Source: Hydrogenophilales bacterium
Lineage (GTDB): Bacteria; Pseudomonadota; Gammaproteobacteria; Burkholderiales; Thiobacillaceae
Assembly: GCA_016719465.1 (NCBI GenBank)
Contig: JADJYY010000012.1
Coordinates: forward strand, 73,823 to 137,822
DNA length: 64,000 nt
Reading direction: 5' to 3'
The notes under the pieces are model-generated. The model ran no database searches. It worked only from the letters and a program-made list of their open reading frames with translations, and was not told where the DNA came from. Of this stretch, positions 1 through 8,770 are shown piece after piece. The stretch's first letter is position 1. Every line of letters begins with the position of its first letter. The translations under genes and the position numbers were made by a program.

Positions 1-87
1 CGGCGGGGCGCGACCATCGTCCGCGCGCACGACGCGCGGGAAACCGTGGATGCCATCAAGTTATGGCGCGAGTTGGGAGAAACGTAG
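1..87 (+). CDS. folP: Dihydropteroate synthase, C-terminal end (partial)
   Basis: Open from the window edge to a TAG at 85-87. The 28 residues end in a [12 protein letters not shown] motif followed by a short hydrophobic helix, typical of the end of the FolP TIM barrel. FolP condenses p-aminobenzoate with hydroxymethyl-dihydropterin diphosphate in folate synthesis. The last base of its stop is the first base of the glmM GTG start, the usual folP-glmM arrangement in proteobacteria. Only the tail is visible, so the call rests on this motif plus context. Confidence 0.8.
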   Translation, partial: RRGATIVRAHDARETVDAIKLWRELGET

Positions 88-1448
88 TGAGCAGGAAATA
101 TTTCGGTACCGACGGCGTGCGCGGTCGGGTCGGGGAAGAGCCCATCACCCCGGAATTCGCCATGCGGCTGGGGTATGCCGCCGGCAAGGTGCTGGCCGCC
201 ACGGAACAGGCCGCCATGCACGGCGAACGGTCGGCGGTGCTGATCGGCAAGGACACCCGCATTTCCGGCTACATGCTGGAATCCGCCCTGCAGGCCGGGC
301 TCACGGCGGCCGGAGTCGACGTCCGCCTCACCGGGCCGATGCCCACCCCGGGCATCGCCTATCTGACCCGCGCCCTGCGCCTGCAGGCCGGCGTGGTCAT
401 CTCCGCCTCCCACAACCCGTTCGAGGACAACGGCATCAAATTCTTCTCCGCGCGCGGCACCAAGCTGCCGGACGACGTGGAGCTGGCCATCGAGGCGGCC
501 CTCGACGAACCCATGCGCACCGCGCCCTCCAAGCAACTGGGTCGGGTCAAGCGGGTGGACGACGCCGCCGCGCGCTACATCGAGTTCTGCAAGAGCACCT
601 TTCCCACCGACATGGATCTGCGGGGCATGCGCATCGTGGTCGATTGCGCCAACGGCGCCGGCTATCACATCGCCCCCCACGTGTTCCATGAACTCGGGGC
701 CGATGTCATCGCCATCGGCAACGAGCCCAACGGCATGAACATCAACAAGGAATGCGGCGCCACCCACACCGACGCGCTGTCGCGGGCGGTGCGCAAGCAT
801 CGCGCCGACGTTGGCATCGCCCTGGACGGCGACGGCGACCGCCTGATGATGGCCGACGCCAGCGGCCAGGTCATGGACGGCGACAAGCTGATCTACGCCA
901 TCGCCCGCTACCGCAACGAAAACGGCCAGGCCCTGGGTGGCGTGGTGGGTACCCTGATGACCAATCTCGGCACCGAGCTGGCCCTGAAAGCCCTGGGTTG
1001 CGAATTCAGGCGCGCCAAGGTGGGCGACCGTTATGTGCTGGAACTGTTGCAGCAGAACGGTTGGCAACTCGGCGGCGAATCCTCCGGCCACATCCTTTGC
1101 CTGGACAAGCACAGCACCGGCGACGGCATCGTCTCCGCCCTCCAGGTGCTGGCGGCCCTGCGCGGGTCCGGTCGTTCCCTGGCGGATTACACTCGCGACT
1201 GTCCATCCTATCCGCAAATTCTGCTCAATGTGCGGGTGGCCAAGGGCTTCAAGACCGACGGCCATGCCGGTGTCGCCCAGGCGGTGGCCGAGGTGGAAGC
1301 GGAACTGGGTGAAACCGGGCGCGTCGTGCTGCGGCCTTCCGGCACCGAACCCCTGATCCGCGTGATGGTGGAAGGTCGCGACGAAGCACAGGTCAGGCGC
1401 ACCGCCGAGCACATCGCGGGCGCGGTGCGGACGGCCGCCGGCATGTAA
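87..1448 (+). CDS. glmM: Phosphoglucosamine mutase
   Basis: Interconverts glucosamine-6-phosphate and glucosamine-1-phosphate, feeding UDP-GlcNAc for peptidoglycan and lipopolysaccharide. The protein is 453 residues, close to the usual 445. It begins [12 protein letters not shown], carries the phosphoserine loop SASHNP (catalytic Ser near residue 108), the Mg-binding DGDGDR loop, and the C-terminal phosphate-binding [14 protein letters not shown]. The GTG at 87 is chosen because SRKYFGTDG is the normal GlmM N-terminus and GGAGA lies just upstream; an in-frame ATG at 63 lies inside folP. Translation is probably coupled to folP through the one-base overlap. Confidence 0.97.
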   Translation: MSRKYFGTDGVRGRVGEEPITPEFAMRLGYAAGKVLAATEQAAMHGERSAVLIGKDTRISGYMLESALQAGLTAAGVDVRLTGPMPTPGIAYLTRALRLQAGVVISASHNPFEDNGIKFFSARGTKLPDDVELAIEAALDEPMRTAPSKQLGRVKRVDDAAARYIEFCKSTFPTDMDLRGMRIVVDCANGAGYHIAPHVFHELGADVIAIGNEPNGMNINKECGATHTDALSRAVRKHRADVGIALDGDGDRLMMADASGQVMDGDKLIYAIARYRNENGQALGGVVGTLMTNLGTELALKALGCEFRRAKVGDRYVLELLQQNGWQLGGESSGHILCLDKHSTGDGIVSALQVLAALRGSGRSLADYTRDCPSYPQILLNVRVAKGFKTDGHAGVAQAVAEVEAELGETGRVVLRPSGTEPLIRVMVEGRDEAQVRRTAEHIAGAVRTAAGM

Positions 1449-1473
1449 GCCAGGATCAAGGGGTTTATTACAA

Positions 1474-1507
1474 AAGTCACAGTTCTGTAATATTCCGCCG
1501 GTAGGAT
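1474..1507 (+). promoter_or_regulatory. Candidate Pho box and -10 element of pstS
   Basis: AAGTCAC (1474-1480), four bases, then CTGTAAT (1485-1491) gives the 7-4-7 direct repeat of a PhoB site. The halves match CTGTCAT/C at 5 of 7 and 6 of 7. A -10-like TAGGAT follows exactly 10 bp later (1502-1507), the spacing expected when PhoB replaces a -35 element. The pstS ribosome-binding site GGAG is at 1538-1541. The halves are imperfect, but position and gene identity support the call. Confidence 0.6.
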
Positions 1508-1547
1508 GTTTTCCGTTATCAACTGAACATCCTCTGCGGAGTAACAA

Positions 1548-2567
1548 ATGAACGCGACCAAACGTGTTTGCCTGTCCCTGACCAGTCTTGCCGCCGCGCT
1601 GGCCTTTAGCGCGAATGCCCTCGCCGCCGACATCACCGGCGCCGGCGCCACCTTCCCTTACGCCGTGTACACCAAGTGGGCCGAGGCTTATAAGGGCGCC
1701 ACCGGCAACCAGGTCAACTATCAGGGCATCGGCTCCTCCGGTGGCGTCAAGCAGATCAAGGCCAAGACCGTGGACTTCGGCGGCACGGATGCCCCCGTCA
1801 AGGAAGAGGAACTGGATGCCATGAAGATGGTGCAGGTGCCCACGGTCATGGGCGGCGTCACCATCGTCATGAACGTGCCCGGCATCGAATCCGGCAAGCT
1901 GAAACTGGATGGCGCCACCGCGGCCGACATGTTCCGCGGCGCCATCACGAAGTGGAACGATCCCGCCATCGCCAAGCTGAACCCCGGCGTCAAGCTGCCG
2001 GACCTGGCCGTTACCGTGGCCCACCGTTCCGACGGTTCCGGCACCACCTACGCCTTCTCGCATTACCTGGCCAAGCAGTCCATGGCCTTCAAGCGCGACG
2101 TGGGCGCCGGCAATACCGTGAACTGGCCCGCCAACGGCGTGGGCGGCAAGGGCAACCCGGGCGTGGCCGCCAACGTGCAGAAGATCGCCGGCGCCATCGG
2201 TTATGTCGATATCGCCGATGCCATGAAGAACAAGATGAATTTCGTGGCCCTGAAGAACAAGGCCGGAAACTACATCGTGCCGAACCAGGATGCCGTGGCC
2301 GACGCCGCCGCCGGCGCCAACTTCAAGGTCAAGGGCATGGCGCCCGATCTGCTGGACCAGAGCCACAAGAACGCCTGGCCGATCACCAGCGCCACCTACA
2401 TCCTGGCCTATGAGAAGGGTGCCGACGCCGCCAGGCAGAAGGGCGTGGTGGACTTCTTCACCTGGTCCCTCAACAATGGCCAGAAGATGGCGGAGGACCT
2501 GGGCTTCGTGCCGCTGCCCGCCAGCGTGGTGAAGATGGTCGAAGCCGAGATGAAGAACATCAAGTAA
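1548..2567 (+). CDS. pstS: Phosphate ABC transporter substrate-binding protein
   Basis: Periplasmic high-affinity phosphate receptor of the PstSCAB importer, 339 residues. A Sec signal peptide (about residues 1-26, ending ANALA) precedes the mature start ADITGAGATFPYAVY, a PstS hallmark. Further PstS motifs are GIGSSGGVKQI, the FGGTDAP phosphate-binding loop and HRSDGSGTTY. It is the first gene of pstSCAB, with a candidate Pho box upstream. The two hairpins after it could stabilise pstS mRNA and let PstS be made in excess over the membrane subunits. Confidence 0.97.
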   Translation: MNATKRVCLSLTSLAAALAFSANALAADITGAGATFPYAVYTKWAEAYKGATGNQVNYQGIGSSGGVKQIKAKTVDFGGTDAPVKEEELDAMKMVQVPTVMGGVTIVMNVPGIESGKLKLDGATAADMFRGAITKWNDPAIAKLNPGVKLPDLAVTVAHRSDGSGTTYAFSHYLAKQSMAFKRDVGAGNTVNWPANGVGGKGNPGVAANVQKIAGAIGYVDIADAMKNKMNFVALKNKAGNYIVPNQDAVADAAAGANFKVKGMAPDLLDQSHKNAWPITSATYILAYEKGADAARQKGVVDFFTWSLNNGQKMAEDLGFVPLPASVVKMVEAEMKNIK

Positions 2568-2584
2568 TTTCCTTGATGGGCCGA

Positions 2585-2648
2585 TTTGGGCGCGGATAAC
2601 ATGCCGCGCCCAAACTTTCTCCGCAAGCCCCATCGCGGCCCGATGGGG
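2585..2648 (+). terminator. Two hairpins between pstS and pstC
   Basis: The first is an 11-bp perfect stem, TTTGGGCGCGG (2585-2595) with CCGCGCCCAAA (2604-2614), followed by CTTTCT. The second is an 8-bp perfect stem, CCCCATCG (2628-2635) with CGATGGGG (2641-2648), followed by TTT. Neither has a strong T tract, so they more likely attenuate transcription or protect the pstS mRNA end than terminate fully. Confidence 0.6.
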
Positions 2649-2686
2649 TTTACGAAGATTGCACCATTGAATCAGGACAGATCCGA

Positions 2687-3658
2687 ATGAGCGAAGTGAC
2701 GACACCCGTAGACGTGCACGCCGCGCAGGTCAAGAAATTCAAGCTGCAGGATCTGTTGTTCCATCAGGTCACCCTGGTGTTCGCCTTCATCGTCCTGGCC
2801 GCCCTGGCCGGCATCCTGATTTCCCTGGCCATCGAGGCCATGCCGGTGCTGAAGGCATTCGGGCCCGGCTTCCTGTGGACCAACGTGTGGAACGTGCCGG
2901 AAGACCAGTACGGCGCCCTGTCCGCCATCTACGGCACGGTGGTGACCTCCATCATCGCCCTGATCATCGCCGTGCCGGTGAGCTTCGGCATCGCCCTGTT
3001 TCTTACCGAAACCTGTCCGGTCTGGCTGCGTCGGCCCCTGGGTACCGCCATCGAACTGCTGGCGGGCGTGCCTTCCATCATCTATGGCATCTGGGGTTTG
3101 TTCGTGTTCGCGCCGTTGTTCGCGAAACATGTGCAACCCCATCTGCAAGCCGCCCTGGGTGATGTGCCGGTGATCGGTGGCTGGTTTGCCGGCCCCCCCA
3201 TCGGCATCGGCATCCTGACCGCCGGTATCGTGTTGTCTCTCATGGTGATTCCCTTCGTGGCTTCGGTCATGCGCGACGTGTTCGAGACCGTGCCGCCGCC
3301 CCTCAAGGAATCCGCCTACGGTGTCGGCTGCACCACCTGGGAAGTGGTGACCAATGTGGTGCTGCCCTACACCCGGGTCGGCGTCATCGGCGGCATCATG
3401 CTGGGCCTCGGTCGCGCCCTCGGCGAGACGATGGCGGTCACCTTCGTGATCGGCAACGCCAATCGCATTGTCGGCAGCCTGTTCGCGCCGGGCACTTCCA
3501 TCGCCTCCACCCTGGCCAACGAATTCGGCGAGGCCGATCCCGGTCTGCACATATCCGCCTTGTTCGCCCTGGGCCTGGTGCTGTTCATCATTACCTTCAT
3601 CGTGCTGGCCATCTCCCAATGGCTGATCAAGCGCGGTGTCGCGAAACAAGGCAAGTGA
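2687..3658 (+). CDS. pstC: Phosphate ABC transporter permease PstC
   Basis: Inner-membrane permease subunit of 323 residues with about six hydrophobic segments. The cytoplasmic coupling region [19 protein letters not shown] contains the EAA-like loop, followed by [16 protein letters not shown], typical of PstC. A long hydrophilic segment between the first two membrane helices ([14 protein letters not shown]) is also characteristic. It pairs with PstA and is energised by PstB. It begins 119 bp after pstS. Confidence 0.96.
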   Translation: MSEVTTPVDVHAAQVKKFKLQDLLFHQVTLVFAFIVLAALAGILISLAIEAMPVLKAFGPGFLWTNVWNVPEDQYGALSAIYGTVVTSIIALIIAVPVSFGIALFLTETCPVWLRRPLGTAIELLAGVPSIIYGIWGLFVFAPLFAKHVQPHLQAALGDVPVIGGWFAGPPIGIGILTAGIVLSLMVIPFVASVMRDVFETVPPPLKESAYGVGCTTWEVVTNVVLPYTRVGVIGGIMLGLGRALGETMAVTFVIGNANRIVGSLFAPGTSIASTLANEFGEADPGLHISALFALGLVLFIITFIVLAISQWLIKRGVAKQGK

Positions 3659-3680
3659 GCGGGCGAGTAGGAGCCATGCA

Positions 3681-4523
3681 ATGAACCTGTATTCCCGTCG
3701 TGTCCTGACCAACCGCGTCGGCATCGTGCTGTCGATGGTGGCGATGTCCTTCGGCCTGATCGCCCTGATGTGGATTCTCTGGACGCTGTTCTATAACGGC
3801 TTCGCCGCCCTGAGCTGGGACTTCTTTACCCAGGATACGCCCGCCCCCGGCAGCGAAGGTGGCGGGCTGCGCAATGCCATCGTCGGCAGCCTGATGATCA
3901 TCGGCGTGACCACGCTGGTGTCGACGCCGATCGGCATCCTGGCGGGCATCTATCTGGCGGAATTCGGCACCACGTCCCGGTTCGCCGCCGCCACCCGCTT
4001 CGTCACCGACATCATGCTGTCCGCGCCGTCCATCGTTGTCGGCCTGTTCGTGTATGCCCTGGCGGTGGCGACCCTGGGCGGTTTCTCCGGTTGGTCGGGG
4101 TCGCTGGCCCTGTCCCTGATCGCCATTCCCGTGGTCGTGCGAACCACGGAAAACATGCTGTTGCTGGTGCCCACGGCCCTGCGCGAAGCGGCCTTCGCCG
4201 TGGGCGCGCCGCGTTGGCAGGTGTCCCTGAAAGTCACGCTGCGGGCGGTCAAGGCCGGCGTGGTGACCGGCATCCTGCTCGCCATCGCCCGAGTCACCGG
4301 TGAAACCGCGCCGCTGCTGTTCACCGCGTTGAATAACCAGTTCTTCAGCACGGACATGTCGCAACCGATGGGCAACCTGCCGGTGGTGATCTTCCAGTTC
4401 GCCATGAGTCCCTATGACAACTGGGTCAGCCTGGCCTGGGGCGGCGCCCTGCTGATCGCCCTGTTCGTGCTTGGAATCAACATCCTGGCCCGCGTGATGT
4501 TCCGTAAAAAATCCTCAGACTGA
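3681..4523 (+). CDS. pstA: Phosphate ABC transporter permease PstA
   Basis: Second permease of the phosphate importer, 280 residues, six predicted membrane segments. The EAA loop is in [19 protein letters not shown], followed by [24 protein letters not shown], which is diagnostic of PstA. The ATG at 3681 is chosen because GTAGGAG stands 7 bases upstream (3667-3673) and the protein then starts [14 protein letters not shown], a normal PstA beginning. An in-frame ATG at 3636 would overlap pstC. Confidence 0.95.
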   Translation: MNLYSRRVLTNRVGIVLSMVAMSFGLIALMWILWTLFYNGFAALSWDFFTQDTPAPGSEGGGLRNAIVGSLMIIGVTTLVSTPIGILAGIYLAEFGTTSRFAAATRFVTDIMLSAPSIVVGLFVYALAVATLGGFSGWSGSLALSLIAIPVVVRTTENMLLLVPTALREAAFAVGAPRWQVSLKVTLRAVKAGVVTGILLAIARVTGETAPLLFTALNNQFFSTDMSQPMGNLPVVIFQFAMSPYDNWVSLAWGGALLIALFVLGINILARVMFRKKSSD

Positions 4524-4537
4524 ACCCGGAGTTCTCT

Positions 4538-5320
4538 ATGTCCGCCCCTCAACGCCTTGCCGACGGCGAAGCCATCCTGGCCATCCGCGACCTGAATTTC
4601 TTTTACGGCGACTTCCGCGGCCTGATCGATGTTTCCCTGGACATTGCAACAAACAAGGTGACGGCGTTCATCGGACCTTCCGGGTGCGGAAAATCGACCC
4701 TGCTTCGCACCTTCAACCGCATGTACGATCTTTACCCGGGACAGCGCGCCGAGGGCCAGATCAACTTTCACGGCAAGAACCTGCTGGACAAGAAACAGGA
4801 CGTCAACCTGGTACGCGCCAAGATCGGCATGGTGTTCCAGAAACCCACGCCATTTCCGATGACGATCTACGAGAACATCGCCTTCGGCGTTCGCCTCTAT
4901 GAAAAGCTGCCCAAGTCGGAAATGGACGACCGGGTCGAATGGGCCCTGCGCAAGGCCGCGATCTGGGAGGAGACCAAGGACAAGTTGCAGCAGAGCGGCC
5001 TGTCCCTGTCCGGCGGCCAGCAGCAGCGCCTGTGCATCGCCCGGACCATCGCCGTGAAGCCGGAGATCGTGCTGCTGGACGAACCCACTTCCGCCCTGGA
5101 TCCCATCTCCACGGCCAAGATCGAGGAGCTCATCGACGAACTGAAGAGCGATTACACCATCGCCATCGTTACCCACAACATGCAGCAGGCGGCGCGCATC
5201 TCCGATTTCACCGCCTTCATGTACCTGGGCGAACTGGTGGAATTCGGCAAGACCGACAACCTGTTCGTGAAACCCCAGAAACAGCAGACGGAAGACTACA
5301 TCACCGGCCGTTTCGGCTGA
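4538..5320 (+). CDS. pstB: Phosphate ABC transporter ATP-binding protein
   Basis: ATPase that drives PstSCA, 260 residues. It has Walker [10 protein letters not shown], the Q-loop region [17 protein letters not shown] (the PstB-specific KPTPFPM), the signature LSGGQQQR, Walker [15 protein letters not shown] and the switch His in [11 protein letters not shown]. It closes the pst operon. No phoU follows, although phoU usually does; it must be elsewhere or absent. Confidence 0.97.
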   Translation: MSAPQRLADGEAILAIRDLNFFYGDFRGLIDVSLDIATNKVTAFIGPSGCGKSTLLRTFNRMYDLYPGQRAEGQINFHGKNLLDKKQDVNLVRAKIGMVFQKPTPFPMTIYENIAFGVRLYEKLPKSEMDDRVEWALRKAAIWEETKDKLQQSGLSLSGGQQQRLCIARTIAVKPEIVLLDEPTSALDPISTAKIEELIDELKSDYTIAIVTHNMQQAARISDFTAFMYLGELVEFGKTDNLFVKPQKQQTEDYITGRFG

Positions 5321-5326
5321 TTCACG

Positions 5327-5352
5327 CCATCTCCCGGCAATCCGGGAGATGG
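5327..5352 (+). terminator. Hairpin after pstB
   Basis: An 11-bp perfect stem, CCATCTCCCGG (5327-5337) with CCGGGAGATGG (5342-5352) and a 4-base loop, starting 6 bp after the pstB stop. There is no T tract, so it may be an mRNA 3' end or a weak terminator. Confidence 0.6.
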
Positions 5353-5373
5353 GCGGGCGTATCCCGCATCCTG

Positions 5374-5418
5374 TTGTCATATTTCCTTCATCTTCGTGTC
5401 ACCTTGCGCGTCTAAGCT
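5374..5418 (+). promoter_or_regulatory. Candidate triple PhoB half-site array and -10
   Basis: Three 7-bp units spaced exactly 11 bp: TTGTCAT (5374-5380), CCTTCAT (5385-5391) and GTGTCAC (5396-5402). They match the PhoB unit CTGTCAT/C at 6, 5 and 6 of 7. A -10-like TAAGCT (5413-5418) begins 10 bp after the last unit, as at E. coli Pho promoters. The site sits 38 bp before the start of the pyruvate-kinase-like gene, implying that gene is phosphate-regulated. Confidence 0.55.
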
Positions 5419-5439
5419 ATCCAGCATTCTGGACAGCCT

Positions 5440-7290
5440 TTGGCCCGCATCTTGACTTCCCTCCCCGAACTTCAAAACCAGCTGGCGCGCTTGCGCGACC
5501 GTGTCGTCGCCGGCCGGCAAGCCCTGTTGCAGGGCTGGAAACCGGCGCTTGCCGATGCCGCCCATGCCCGCGACGCCGGCAACCTGGCGGCCTACATCGC
5601 ATTCCGCCGCGAGGATCTGCGCGACCTGCAGGAACGCCTGTCGGACCTGGGCCTGTCTTCCCTCGGTCGCTGCGAGGGGCATGTGGAAGCCACCCTGGAT
5701 TCCGTCGCCCTGGCGCTGGATGCCATGGTCCACGCCCGTCCCGGCGAGGACGATCTGCGACGGCTGGGGCTGGATAAGCGGGCGGGCGACAAGCGCCTGA
5801 AACAGAACACCCAGCGTCTGCTGGGCAAGGAACCGAGACGGCGGCGCGTTCGCATCATGGTCACCCTGCCCACGGTGGCGGGCCAGGATGTCCGCCTGGT
5901 GCGCGATCTGGTGGAACGGGGCATGGACATCGCCCGCATCAATTGCGCCCACGACGACCCGGATACCTGGAAGGCCATGGTCGACAACGTGCGTTCCGCC
6001 GCCCAGGCGGCGGGCCGGGACTGTCTGATCCACATGGATCTGGCCGGGCCGAAGCTGCGCACCGGCGACATGGCCGCCACACCCGGCCGCCTGCGCCTCA
6101 AGCCCAAGCGGGACGACCGGGGCGACACCCGGGCGCCGGCCTACTTCCTGTTCGACGCCAGCGGCGAACCCGGCGGGCCGGGCCTGCGGGGCGCCACCGG
6201 CCTGGCCGGTTACCCCCGGGTGAGCGTGACGCGGGACTGGCTGGCCCGCTTGCAGCCCGGCGAACTGGTGGAAGCCACCGACGCGCGGGGCAAGAAGCGC
6301 ATCCTCAATGTCCTGGAACGCATGGGCGAGACCCATACCCTGGCCTGCGCCGCCGACAACGTCTGGCTGGAGCAGGGTTGCGCCCTGAAACATCTGTCCG
6401 GCGAGGGCAAGCAGCGATCCGCCACGGTCGGTCCCCTGGAAGACAGCTTCGATGTCATCCTGGCCCATGTCGGCGACAGCCTGCTGCTGTCCCGGGATGG
6501 CGCCCCCGGCGAGGTGGGGGGCGAGAATGGCCATGCCGGCCGCATCCCCTGTGCCCAGCCGGAGGTGCTGGACAGCCTGCGCGTCGGCGAGCGGGTGTTC
6601 ATCGATGATGGCCAGATCGGCGCCGAGGTGGAGCGGGTGGACGAGGCGGGCGCCTGGTTGCGGATCACCCGCGCCCGTCCCGAGGGCGACAAGATTCGCC
6701 CGGCCAAGGGCCTGAATTTTCCGGATAGCGACATCCGCCTGCCCGCCCTGGGTGAAAAGGATTTGATCGATCTGGATTTCATCGCCCGCGAAGCCGACAT
6801 TGTGGGCTATTCTTTCGTGCAGTCGGCGGCGGACATGACGCGGTTGGCCGAGGAGCTGGAAGCGCGCGGCGCCGGGACGCTGGGCCGCATCGCCAAGATC
6901 GAGACCCGTCGCGCCGTGGCCAACCTGCCGGAGATCATCGTCCACGGCGCCGGTCGGGCGCCGTTCGGCCTGATGATCGCCCGCGGCGACCTGGCGGTGG
7001 AGATCGGCTGGAGCCGGCTCGCCGAGGTCCAGGAAGAGATCCTCTGGCTGGCGGAGGCGGCCCACGTGCCGGTGGTCTGGGCCACCCAGGTGTTCGAGCA
7101 GTTGATCAAGGAAAATCTGCCTTCGCGCGCGGAGATGACCGATGCCGCCATGTCGGAGCGAGCCGAATGCGTGATGTTGAACAAGGGGCCGTTCGTGCTG
7201 GATGCGATTGCCATGCTGGATGACATCGCCCGGCGCATGCGCGACCATCAGCACAAGAAATCCGCCCGCTTGCGAGCTTTACATTGGTAA
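5440..7290 (+). CDS. Pyruvate kinase-like protein, extended N-terminus and no C domain
   Basis: A 616-residue member of the pyruvate kinase fold. An N-terminal extension of about 130 residues of unknown role comes first. The (beta/alpha)8 domain then shows GMDIARINCAHD (phosphate-site Arg and Asn), MDLAGPKLRTG, a B-domain-like insertion, IAKIETRR (catalytic Lys and metal Glu), MIARGDLAVEIG (metal Asp) and WATQVFEQL (Thr). The protein ends soon after the barrel, so the allosteric C domain is missing. At positions that bind K+ in classical enzymes it has Leu and Lys (DLAGPK instead of DTKGPE), the signature of K+-independent enzymes. The only plausible starts are TTG (5440 or 5452). A PhoB-type array lies upstream. 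The chemistry is probably PEP to pyruvate, but another enolpyruvyl substrate cannot be excluded. Confidence 0.8.
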   Translation: MARILTSLPELQNQLARLRDRVVAGRQALLQGWKPALADAAHARDAGNLAAYIAFRREDLRDLQERLSDLGLSSLGRCEGHVEATLDSVALALDAMVHARPGEDDLRRLGLDKRAGDKRLKQNTQRLLGKEPRRRRVRIMVTLPTVAGQDVRLVRDLVERGMDIARINCAHDDPDTWKAMVDNVRSAAQAAGRDCLIHMDLAGPKLRTGDMAATPGRLRLKPKRDDRGDTRAPAYFLFDASGEPGGPGLRGATGLAGYPRVSVTRDWLARLQPGELVEATDARGKKRILNVLERMGETHTLACAADNVWLEQGCALKHLSGEGKQRSATVGPLEDSFDVILAHVGDSLLLSRDGAPGEVGGENGHAGRIPCAQPEVLDSLRVGERVFIDDGQIGAEVERVDEAGAWLRITRARPEGDKIRPAKGLNFPDSDIRLPALGEKDLIDLDFIAREADIVGYSFVQSAADMTRLAEELEARGAGTLGRIAKIETRRAVANLPEIIVHGAGRAPFGLMIARGDLAVEIGWSRLAEVQEEILWLAEAAHVPVVWATQVFEQLIKENLPSRAEMTDAAMSERAECVMLNKGPFVLDAIAMLDDIARRMRDHQHKKSARLRALHW

Positions 7291-7300
7291 GGAAATCATC

Positions 7301-7546
7301 ATGGCCAACGCCGTAAAAAATATCGCCAAGTTCATCCAGAAAAATCCGGACGACAAGGCCGCCTCGGACCTCCGGGATCTCTGCATGGCCCTGGAGTCGT
7401 CCGCCACGTTCGACCTGGGTTGCCTGTATCAGCTCGACAAAAAGCCGTTCGAGCTGGCGATGAAGCTCCTCGAGGAATGGCGCTTCGATCGCCACGTGTT
7501 CGAGCGGCGATTGCAGAAATACCTGGACGAGCCGGCCGAGGAGTGA
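7301..7546 (+). CDS. Small conserved-looking protein of unknown function (81 aa)
   Basis: Starts 10 bp after the pyruvate-kinase-like stop, with AAGGAA just before the ATG, so the two are very likely co-transcribed. The 81 residues are soluble and helical, with no membrane segment or signal peptide. Charged N- and C-terminal helices flank a core reading CMALESSATFDLGCLYQL, and the C-terminus is acidic. I do not recognise a family. Its position suggests a partner of the kinase-like protein or a second member of the same phosphate-regulated transcript. Confidence 0.7.
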   Translation: MANAVKNIAKFIQKNPDDKAASDLRDLCMALESSATFDLGCLYQLDKKPFELAMKLLEEWRFDRHVFERRLQKYLDEPAEE

Positions 7547-7593
7547 GGTGGTGGCGCGGATCTTCCGCGTATATGCTACGGCGTCCACGGCGG

Positions 7594-7619
7594 CCACGGC
7601 GCGGCCGTGGTTGATTTTT
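7594..7619 (+). terminator. Rho-independent terminator between convergent operons
   Basis: CCACGGC (7594-7600), loop GCG, GCCGTGG (7604-7610), then TTGATTTTT. It lies 47 bp after the 81-residue gene and 24 bp beyond the stop of the converging glycosyltransferase operon. The T tract serves the plus-strand transcript. Confidence 0.75.
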
Positions 7620-7642
7620 CCCTCAGGCCGTTTCCCGCGCCT

Positions 7643-8770
7643 TCAGGTCGTTTCCCGCAACACCGTCGCGAAGCGTTCGACGATGCCGTCCCAGCCGTGC
7701 TCGCCCATGGATTCCACGGCGGCGTGGCCAAGACGCTGGCGCAGGGCGGCGTCGCCCGCCAAGGCCAGGGCGGCGCCGGTGAAGGCTTCGGCGTCATCGG
7801 GCCTGACCGTCATCCCGTTTTCCCCGTTCCGGATCAGGGCCTCCGCCGCGGCCCGCCGGTAGGCCAGCACCGGCAGGCCGCTGGCCAGGGCCTCGCCCAG
7901 CACGTTTCCCCAGGTTTCCGAAAGACTGCCGAACAGGAACAGGTCGGCGCTGGCGTAATGGGCGGCGAGTTCCTCGCCGACACGCGGCCCGGTGAAGACA
8001 TGGTCCGGGTGGGTCGCTCGCAGCGCCGGCAGGCTGGGGCCGTCGCCCACCCAGATCATGCGGGCGCGCGGATGCCGGGCGGCGATGGCGGCGTAGGCCC
8101 GCTCCACGACGGCCAGGTTTTTTTCCGGGGCCAGGCGGCCGACATACAGACAGGCCAGGGCGTCGTCCGCCAGGCCCCAGCGCCGCCGGAATTCCGGATC
8201 GCGCCGCCCCGGGTGAAACAGGCGGGTATCGACCCCGCGCCCGACCACCCGAACATTGGGGATGCCGCGCGCCGCGAGGGTGTCGGCGAGTTCCCTGGTC
8301 GGCACCAGGGTGGCCTGGCAACGCCGGTGCAGGCCGTCCAGCCAGCCGGTGACCCAGGGCATGAGCCAGGCCAGGCCATAGTGGTTGCTGTACTGGTCGA
8401 AATGGGTGTGATAGCCGGAGGTGACCGGCAGCCCCCGTGCTCGCGCGGCCCTTAGCGCGGCCCAGCCCAGGGGCCCCTCGGTGACCACGTGCACCCGCTC
8501 CGGGCGCTGTTCGTCCAGCAAGCGTCCCAGGCGCCGCCAGGCCGGAAGGCCGAGATGCAGGCCCGGATAATTCGGGATCGGCAGGCCCGGCACGGTCCAG
8601 GTATCGGGTTCCAGGCCGATGTCCCGGTCGTTTTGCTGGCGTGGCCGCACCAGGCCGACCCAATGGCCGCGTTCGCGCAGCCCCCGCACCATGCGGGAGG
8701 TGGTCATGGCCACGCCGTTGATCTCCGGCGGATAGGTTTCGGTGACGAGCAGGAGGCGCAGGGGCTTCAA
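7643..8770 (-). CDS. GT4-family glycosyltransferase, second of operon
   Basis: A GT-B fold sugar transferase of about 375 residues. The N-terminal glycine loop reads LLLVTETYPPEINGVAMT, a pattern shared by diacylglycerol and phosphatidylinositol glycosyltransferases such as MgtA, PimB and SqdX. The nucleotide-sugar site has GRLAPEKN, GDGPSLPAL and the E-x7-E motif in SETWGNVLGEALASGLPVLAYR. The start is taken as TTG at 8770, giving a TTGA overlap with the preceding stop; an ATG at 8827 would overlap that gene by 61 bp. Operon with another GT4 and a phosphoesterase under a perfect Pho box points to glycolipid synthesis. The sugar and acceptor are unknown. Confidence 0.85.
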   Translation of the reverse strand: MKPLRLLLVTETYPPEINGVAMTTSRMVRGLRERGHWVGLVRPRQQNDRDIGLEPDTWTVPGLPIPNYPGLHLGLPAWRRLGRLLDEQRPERVHVVTEGPLGWAALRAARARGLPVTSGYHTHFDQYSNHYGLAWLMPWVTGWLDGLHRRCQATLVPTRELADTLAARGIPNVRVVGRGVDTRLFHPGRRDPEFRRRWGLADDALACLYVGRLAPEKNLAVVERAYAAIAARHPRARMIWVGDGPSLPALRATHPDHVFTGPRVGEELAAHYASADLFLFGSLSETWGNVLGEALASGLPVLAYRRAAAEALIRNGENGMTVRPDDAEAFTGAALALAGDAALRQRLGHAAVESMGEHGWDGIVERFATVLRETT

